From DATMER01 sp031390755 (GTDB taxonomy: Bacteria > Acidobacteriota > Thermoanaerobaculia > Multivoradales > UBA5704), in the NCBI GenBank assembly GCA_031390755.1, contig JANMTS010000085.1, forward strand, positions 1 to 64,000: a stretch of DNA of 64,000 nucleotides. The letters run 5' to 3'. The notes under the pieces were generated by a model. It was not told the DNA's origin, did not search any database, and saw only the letters and a program-made list of their open reading frames with translations. Positions 37,001-46,000 of this stretch are shown here, piece by piece. The stretch's first letter is position 1. Every line of letters begins with the position of its first letter. Made by a program: the position numbers and the translations under genes.

Positions 37001-40000
37001 CACGCACTGGAAGGCTTCCTTGAGGCCGATGTGCACCACCGCCCCCCGGCCTCCCGAGCCTTCTGCGCGGTTGCCGACCCAGACATTGCCATTCAGGTCG
37101 ACCGTGGTGCGCGACGGGTCGCGTCCGCGGTTATTCGGCGCGCTGTAGTACTCGCCCAGGATCTTCCCGGTCACGGTATCGATCTTCACCACGGTGCCGC
37201 GGGCGGAGGCGGCAACCCAGAGGAACGGGAAGGGCTGGGCGATCTTGTTGAGCCGCAGCTCGTCGTGGTGCGGGGCGTCGTGGTTGACGTTGAACAGCAC
37301 GCCCTCCTCGAAGTCGGCATCCGTGGTGTAGGTGCGGCGGCCGATCTCGCCAGTCACGAGGCAGGCCTCGCCCGTGTTGCGGAGATTGTTCGTCTCATCG
37401 ACCTCGGTGATCGTGGCGCCGCTGTCCACGAAGGCCCAGATCGGCGCGTCGCGGAACTCGACCGCGCCCGCCACCGCGACGGGCACGGTGAGCGCGGCTC
37501 CCGCTGGTATCGGCAGGGTCGGCGAGGTCACCTCGGCCTCGCCGAAGACCCGGTCGGCGCCCGGTGTGAAGGCGCGGTCGAAGTCGAGGTCCGCGAACAC
37601 GGTCACCCGGAAGGGCACGGTGACGTCGAGGCCGCCCTGGTTCGCGATCTCCACGCCGAGCGTTCCGGTCAAGGCGAGCGTCGCGAAGTCGGTGACCGTG
37701 CCGCTGCGGTCGAGCGAGCGGACGATCAGGTCGGCCGGCGTGCGCGCGGTGGCGCCGCCCTGGTCGTCGGTCGTATCTCCCGGCTTGACATTGGGTCCCT
37801 GGCTGCCGTCGTCGGAGATCGTCGCGGTGTTGTTGAGGACCGCGCCGACGGGCAGCACGAAGTCGGCCTGGACGGTGAAGGTCAGGGTGACGGTCTGGCC
37901 CGGCTCCAGGGTGCCGACCGGCCAGGTGACGGCGTGGGTCTGCGGATCGTAGACCCCACCCGGGCCGGCGGAGACGAAGTTGGCGAGGTCGGGTAGCGTG
38001 TCCACCACGGTGACGCCGCTCGCCGGCAGCGTGCCGTCGTTGGTCACCGTGATCGCGTAGGTGACGATCTGGCCTGGCGCCACGATCGGACCCGCGTTGC
38101 TGTCCACGGCCACCCCAAGGTCGAGGACGCCGTTCACCTGATAGCTGTCGCAGCCCGTCTCGCCGTCGTCGTCGGTGACGCAGACCTCGACCACGAAGGT
38201 CCTGTTCTCCGTGTAGGCATGGGAGCCCGAGACGGCACCGGAACCGCTGCCCTGACTGACGGCGCCTGCCTCCCGCGTACCGTCGCCCCAGTCGATCGTA
38301 GCCGTGTGGGTGTCCGCCCGGCCCGCGTCGGTGAAGGTGGCGTTGACGGTCACCGCCTGGCCCGGATCGACGAGCACCTTCTCGCCGGCTTCGACCACAG
38401 GGGCCAGGTTGCGCACCGTCGCGGGTACGTCGTCGCAGCCGGTACCGCCGTCGTCGTCGGTGGCGCAGACGCGCACGGTGAAGCTGCCGTCGTCCGGGAA
38501 GGAGTGGGTCCCGGTGATGACGTCGAAGCCCGCGACCTTCGCGATCGTTCCGGGAGCTGTCGGCGTGCCGTCGCCCCAGTCAATCGTGGCGGTGTGGGTG
38601 TCGAGCACGCCCGCATCGGTGAAGCCCACCCGCGCCTCAAGCGGCCGGCCTTCGTCGCCCACGATGGACTTGATGGAGAAGCCGCTGTAGGTGACATCGG
38701 CCTGCGAGTAGCCGTAGAACGCGAGGCGGCCGTTCGGGAAGCTGCCCGGCACGTCGAGCTCGAGCACTCCGTTGATGAACAGGCGCAGGCGGTCGGGGCT
38801 TGCCTCCAGGGCGAAGGTGTACTCGGTGCCCGGCGTCCAACCGGTCGAGCCGAACCGTTTGCCGCGAGCGAGCTCCCGCACGCCGCTCGCCGTGCCGTTG
38901 CAGGCGCGGTTGTCGTGCGCCCAAAGCTCGGCGTCGGCGGGCACGCCCGAGACGCGGGACAACGCCAGGCCGCGGCGGGCCGTGGCCTGGCCGCCGCACC
39001 CGAAGCGGAAGGACTGCTCTTCCCGCCGCCAGTCGATCAGCAGGTAGTCGGCCGCGGGGCTCATGGTGTCGCCCGGCAGGAAGCCAATGGCAAGGCCGAA
39101 GGCGTCTCCATCCATGGCGCCGATACCGCCGGAGGAGACACGGAGGCGGCCCTCGACGCGGCTGCCCAGGGCGAGGAAGTTGCCATAGAACAGGCTCGGC
39201 CGGCTGTTGTTCCTCTGGGTGACCGCGCCTGCGCCCGCATCCACCTGCCAATCGGAAAAGCCGTCGTAGCAGGAGAGGTAGTCCTCCGGCCTCCAGGCGC
39301 TCAGGCCGAAGGCCCCGGCTCCCTGGACCACCGGGTTCTGGTTTTCCACCGCCACCTGGATCGCGTCGCAGCCTGTGTCGCCGTCGTCGTCCGTGACGCA
39401 GACCCGGACCTCGGCGTTCGCGTCATCTGGGTAGATGTGGTTGCCGAGGATGAGGCCCGCCGCGATCGTGCCCGGGTCGAAGGTGCCATCACCCCAGTCG
39501 ATGACAGCGGTGTGGGTGTCCGCTGCTCCCGGATCGGTGAAGGGAATCGACAAACTCAGGCGATCGCCTTCCAGCACAGCCCGGTCGTCCCCGGCGTCCA
39601 CGACCGGCGGCCGGTTGGCCACCGTGACCTGCGCAGTGTCGATGTCGAAGCGGCCGGTAGCGTCGGTCACCCGCAGCGTGACGGCATAGACGCCCTGGTC
39701 CGGGAAGGTGGCCGCGGCCGAGGCACCCGTGGCGTCGTCGAAGGCGCCGTCGCCGTCCAGGTCCCACTCGTAGCGGACGATCCGGCTCTCGGGGTCCGCG
39801 GTACCGGAGGCGTCGAGCGCGATCGCTTCGCCTTCGCCGCCGACGTACGGGCCGCCGGCCTCGGCGCGGAAGGCGAGCAGCTCGTTCGTGTCGCTGGCCG
39901 TGTTGTTGCCCGGCGTCGGATCGGGCCCGTGGCTGCCGTCGTCCGTCACGGACGCGGTGTTGGTGAGCGTGTCCACGCTGGCCTGCACCGTGTCCACCAC

Positions 40001-43000
40001 GCGGATCGTGACCGTGCGGGTGGCCCGCGCTCCGGGCTCCAGGGTGAACGGCGGCCAAGTGACGACGCCTCCGACCCCGCCAGACACCGCGCCGCCGTCG
40101 CTCGCCGAGACGAACGTGATATGCGGCGGCAGCACGTCGGTGAGGGCGACGCCGGTCGCGGCCTGCGGAGCGAAGTTGTCGATGGTCAGCGTGTAGGTGG
40201 TCTCGTCGGCGAAGCGGATCGAGCCGCGTCCGTCATCCTTGCGCAGGATGAGCCCCACGTCGGCCAGGTTGTAGGCGAAGGCGTAGACGTTGTTCGTCTC
40301 GTCGCACTCGCGCTCGCGGCCCTCGGCGTCGGCGACGATCCAGATGGTCGAGGGCTGCGGCGGCGGCGAGGTCCAGGTGAAGGAGACCTCCTCGTATCCG
40401 CCCGGCACCAGGCGGCCCACCGTGGCGGTGCCGAGGAGCGCACCACCGGCTGCGGGATCACCCGCATAGAAGGCCACGGAGAGGCCCGGCGCCACGGACG
40501 AGCTGCCGCCGTTGCCGATGCGCGCCGTAATCCGCAGGCTGCGCGGGAAGTCGGAGACGTCGACCCGGCCGCGCGAGGCGGTGAGGTCGGGCGAGGAGAA
40601 AGCCACGCCCGGCGGCGCGATCTGGGCGCGGTAGGTGTTGTGAGAGAGCCAGCTCCAGTCCGGATCGCGCGGGATCGTGGCATCGTCGTTCACGTTGCCC
40701 ACGCTGTAGGCGTGCTGGTTCCAGATCGACCGTGTGCCCACCCAGTTGTCATTGGCATCGCCGAAGACGCGCAGGCCTGCATTGCTCGCGTTGCCGGGGA
40801 TGCCGCTGTCGCCGTCGCCATGGTCCGCGGTGACCAGGATCTCGGCGTTGCCGTCCTTGTCCACGTCCGCCACCGTCGGCTGCTCGTTCAGGGTGGTGGA
40901 GGGGACCGGGACCTGGAACAGCACGGTGCCATCCTCGCCGCGGTAGACGCGCAGGTAGACCTCGTCGCGGTAGACCACCTCGAAGCGGCCGTCGCCGTCG
41001 AAGTCGAAGACCGTCGAGCCGGTCATGCCAGAGGAGAAGTCCTGCGTCTTGCGCTGCCATTTGACCGTGCCGTCGGTCTCGAAGACGGTATAGAAATCCG
41101 AGCCGGCCACGCCGATCTCGGGCTGGTCGTCGGCGTCGAAGTCGGCCACCGTCGGAGGGCCTCCGGCCATGGGCTGGGTGCCGGGCAGCACGACGGGTCC
41201 CCACTTCAAGGTGCCGTCGTGCTCGTGCAGGCGGACCTTGCCCTTGGCCACGACGACGATCTCCGGGAACGGATCGGCGTCGAAGTTGGCCACGGCGGGA
41301 TAGCCGTCGTCGTAGGGGATCTGCCAGTAGATCGAGCCGTCGGAACGGTAGGCGGTGTTGCCGGTGACGATCTCCGGATTCCCGGTGAGGTCGAGATCGG
41401 CCACCAGCGAGATGGAGCCGCTCGCCGGGTTGTCCCCGTTGAAGATCGACTGGAAGGCCTGCCCGCCTGCCCCCTTCCAGCGCAGGCTGCCGTTGTAGTT
41501 GAAGACGTGGCCGCCGACGACGATCTCCGGAACGCCGTCGCGGTCGATGTCCGCGATGGTGGCGTTGTCCCGGTTGGTGAAGCGGCCGCTCGGGTTGGTC
41601 GAGTAGACCGGGCTCCGCCACTTCAGCCGCCCGTCGTGCTCGTAAGCGATGAGAACGTTCGAGGGCTCGAAAGGCGGACGGAAGCGCAGTGTCGAGACCA
41701 CGATTTCCGGCAGCCGGTCCCCATCGATGTCCCCGGCGGCGACCGTCGACAGGGTGAACTGATGGAAGAAGGCTCCGTCGTAGAGCTCCTGCACGTCGAA
41801 GACCGCCTCGCCCGTATCGCCGCGGATCGCCCGCAGCACGCTGGGGTCGTACACGCCGAGATACTGATCGAGGTTGGCCGAGGTGAAGACGATGTCCGGC
41901 ACGTCGTTGCCGTTGATCCTGCCGTCGCCATTGTCGTCGGTCAGGTTGACGACTACCGGGCTGGAGGCGCTGTCCACCGAGTCCGGGAGCTCGATGCCCG
42001 GCTGCGGCCAGAGGATCTCGAGCTCGGGCTCGAAGGCGCCGACCGCCGGCACGGTCTCGCAGCCGCTGGCCGTGCTGCCGACGCTGTTCGTCTCGCTCAG
42101 CTCATCAATGACGTTGGCGCTGTCGGCGAGCGCGAAGATCCGGTTGTCGCGGAAGGCGACGGTGCCGGAGACCGGCACGGCGAACGGCACGCTCTGGCCG
42201 GCCGCGAGCGGAGCGCTGTAGGTCTGCCGTCCGAGGAGGTTGTCCGTGCCCGCGGTCCAGGCGCCGTCGCCGTTGACGTCCTCGAAGACCGTGACCTCGA
42301 ACGGCACGGCCGTCTCCAGGGTGCCCCGGTTCTCCAGCCGCACCAGCACGTCGCCGGACAGGGCGAGGCTCTCCAACTGGAGCTGCGTCTGGCTCGCGTC
42401 GACCTCGGGCACGGCGAGGTCGGGCTTGCGGAGCACCGTGTCCGTATCCGTGACGCTGTTGTCCGCCGGGTTCGGGTCCGCGCCGTTGGCGCCGTCGTCC
42501 GCCACCTGGGCGGTGTTGACCAGGGCCGTGAGATCCGTGGGCAGCGGCGCCTTGACGCGCCCGCTGATCTCGCGCGTCACGCTCGCGCCGGCCGGCAGGC
42601 CGAACTCCGGCCAGGTGATTGTGAGGCCCGACTCCGCGCCGCTGTCGCTCGCCGCGAAGAAGGTGAGGTTCTCGGGGAGCGTGTCGGTCACGCGCACGCC
42701 CGTGGCCCCCTGGCTGCCCCGGTTCGTGATCGTCAGCACGTAGCGCAGCGTGGTGCCGGGGAGGATCTCGGCGAGGCCGTCCGTCTTTGTGATCGCCAGG
42801 TCGGGCGCCGCGTCGAGGACATCGCTGTCCTGCGCAGTGTTGTTGGAGGGATCGGGCTCGACGCCGTGGGTACCGTCGTCGCCCACCATGGCCATGTTGA
42901 CCAGCGCCTCCAGGCCCGCGGGCAAGGCGGCGGCCACGCGCGCGGTCACGGTCCGCGTGACGCTCGCCCCCTCGGCCAGGTCGAAGGCGGGCCAGGTCAC

Positions 43001-46000
43001 GACGCGGCCCGCGGTGACGCCGCCGTCACTTGCGCCCACGAAGGTGACGGGGTCGGGCAGCGTGTCGCGCACGGTCACGCCGGTGGCGGTCCCCTCGCCC
43101 CGGTTCTCGATCGTGAGGGTGTAGGTGACCGTCTCGCCGGGCGCCACGCGATCACGGCCGTCGGTCTGGGTGACAGCCAGATCGGGGCCGACTTCCGCGA
43201 TCAGGTCGCGGCGCTCGTAGAGACCGTCCTGCCAGACCGCGGTCTGCTGCGCCTCGACGCCGGCCACCCGGAAGCGGATGGTCTGGCCCGGCTGCCCTCC
43301 TTCGACCGCGGGCGTGCCCTCTACGTCGCCCGGCACGTCGATCCGGTAGACCGACTCGCCGCCCGACAGTAGGGAGAAGGTCTCGGTGTAGCGGATGCCG
43401 CCGATCCAGACCGAGATCCGGGTTCCCGGCGGGGTGGGGCCGGCCGTCTCCTCCAGCGTGATCCGTCCGAAGAAGCTCGACGGGCGCGGCGGGGCCGCCG
43501 TGGCCGTGGCTGCCGCCGCCGCCGCAACCGCAACGGGAGCCGTAGTGCCCGCGGGGATCAGGACGCTCGGCGTTGCCACAGTGGTGGCCTGCGCGGGCGC
43601 TTCCGGAGCGAGCCCGGGCTCCAGGAGCGGACTCGGGGGCGCCAGCGGAGCACCCTCGGGGGACGTCAGCCAGGGATCGAAGAGCACGTTGTCGCTCACC
43701 CGGTTGCCCTGCCCGGTCGGGTTCAGCGTGGGATGGCGGGGGCCGGACGGATGGCCCCACCAGTTGTTGCGGGCGTCGAGAATGCCGCCGATACTGCCGC
43801 CGGCATGGAGGAGACCGTTGCCGGTGTTGCCTTGCAGCCGGTTGCCCGAGAAGAGCGGCGGTGGCGGGTTGGCGGTCAGGTGGACGCCGCTCTGCCGGCT
43901 GCGCTCGAACGTGCACGAGGTCGCCGAGACCCCCGGCGTGTCGATGCGCAGGTTGGCGAGGGTCTCGGCCACGTTGACCGCGCCGCCCCAGGCCAGCACG
44001 CAGTGCTCCAGGACGTTCGCCGAGCTGGCCGCGCGCAGCCAGACCTGACCCCAGTCGCCCGCAATCGGAGCGGATGCCGCGCCGTCCCGGTTCGTGTCGC
44101 CGCCGCGGGAGTCGTCTTTGAGCGACGTGAAGACCACCGGCTGGGCCACGGTGCCGCGGGCGACGAGCGAGCCGTCGACGATCAGGTCGTGCTGCGGGCT
44201 TCCGGCCTTGACCACCGTGCCCGGCGACAGGGTGAGGACAGCGCCCGACCGCACGGCGACGTCGGCGTTGAGCCGAAGCGGCAGGTCCGCCTGGCCGCTC
44301 CAGTCGAGGGTCAGCGGCCCGCCCACCAGACCCTGGATGCCGATGCCGTTGGTGAGGTTGCCCGAGGCGGTGTTGCCGCGAACCGTGACGGTGCCCGCCG
44401 TGGCCTCGAGGTCGAGGAACGCGGCGTGATCGCCGTTGCGCAGGAAGCGGCTGCCTTCTAGGGTGACCTCGATGTTGCCCGCGAGGTCGTTGAAGAAGAC
44501 GCCGGCCTGGGCATTGTCCTCGACCTCGACATCGCGGATCTCGCCGGAGGAACGGTGCGCATAGACGCCGTGCTGCTTCGACTTCCGGACCGCTCCGCCC
44601 ACGAGCGAGAAGCGGCCCGAGTCCACCCGCAGGCCGGCCACGACATCCGCCACACCGGTAGCGCCGCCCCAGACGAGGACGACCTCCTCGAGGACGTTCC
44701 CCGTGCTGCCGGGCCGCAGCCAGACCTGCCCCCAATCCCCAGGCGCGGGACTGGAGGCGCCGCCGTCGCCGTTCGTGTCGCCGCCGAACGAATCATCCTT
44801 GAGCGAGGTGAAGACGATCGGGCGCGCCGCCGTGCCCCGGGCGATCAGCCTCCCCTCGACCCGCACCTCATGGTCGGCCGCGCCGCCCTTCACGACGACT
44901 CCCGGAGAGAGCGTCAGCGCCGCGCCCGCCCGCACCGTGAGGTCGGCGGTGAGCCGCAGCGCGAAGCCGCTCTGGCCCGTCCAGTCGAACAGGAACGGTC
45001 CCACGAACGAGCCCTGGACCCCGATGCCGTTGGTGCCGTTGCCCGACGCCGCGTTGCCCTGCGCCACGACCTTTCCGGTGACACCCTGGAAATCGAGGAA
45101 CACCGCGTGCTGGGCATTGCCGAGGAAGGCATTCCCGTCCAGGCTCATGTCCACGGTGCCGGTGAGGGCGTTGACGTGCAGGCCCGACGAGGAGCAGTTC
45201 TCGACCGTGACCCGGGCCAGCGACAGGGAGGTGCTCGCGACATAGATGCCGTGCTGGCGGGAGCGGCGGACCGTCAGGTCGGACAGCAGGACACTCGGCG
45301 TGTCCGTCCGCAGGGTGGCGAACGTCTCCGGCTGGCCCGTGGCGCCGCCGTAGGCGAGGACGGCGTTCCGCAGGAGGCTGCCGCTGCTCCCGATCCGCAG
45401 CCAGATCTGGCCCCAGTCCCCCGCGGCGGGCGTCGAGGCGCCGCCGTCGCCGTTCGTGTCGCCGCCGAACGAGTCGTCCTTGAACGAGGTGAAGACGATC
45501 CGCCGGGCGAAGGTGCCGTCGGCGATCAGGCGACCGAAGACGTGAAGGTCCGCCGCCGCCGCTCCGCTCTTGAGCACCGTGCCGGGCGAGAGGGTGAGCG
45601 TCGCCCCGGCACCCACGGTGAGGTCCGAGAGCAGCCGCAGCGCAAACCCCGACTGGCCGCTGGCATCCACGGAGAAGTCGCCCTGGACGTCTCCCTGGAC
45701 CGCCACGCCGTTGGTCTGGTGGCCCGACGCCGCGTTGCCCGCCAGCGTGATCCCGCCGCGGGCGGCCGTCAGGCCGAGGGAGACCGCGTGGAGGGTATTG
45801 CCCACGAAGGTGTTGCCGTCCAGGAGAAGACCCCGGTTGCTGCGCAGATCGATCTGCAGCCCGTGGGTGAGGTTGCCCTCGAAGCGGGAGCCGCGGACCA
45901 GGGATATGGCGCCCGTGACGTGGAGACCCGCCTGCCGCGAGCTCCGGAACGTGCTGTCCGAGACGGATACGCCTTCGGAGTCGATCCGCACCTGGCCCGG

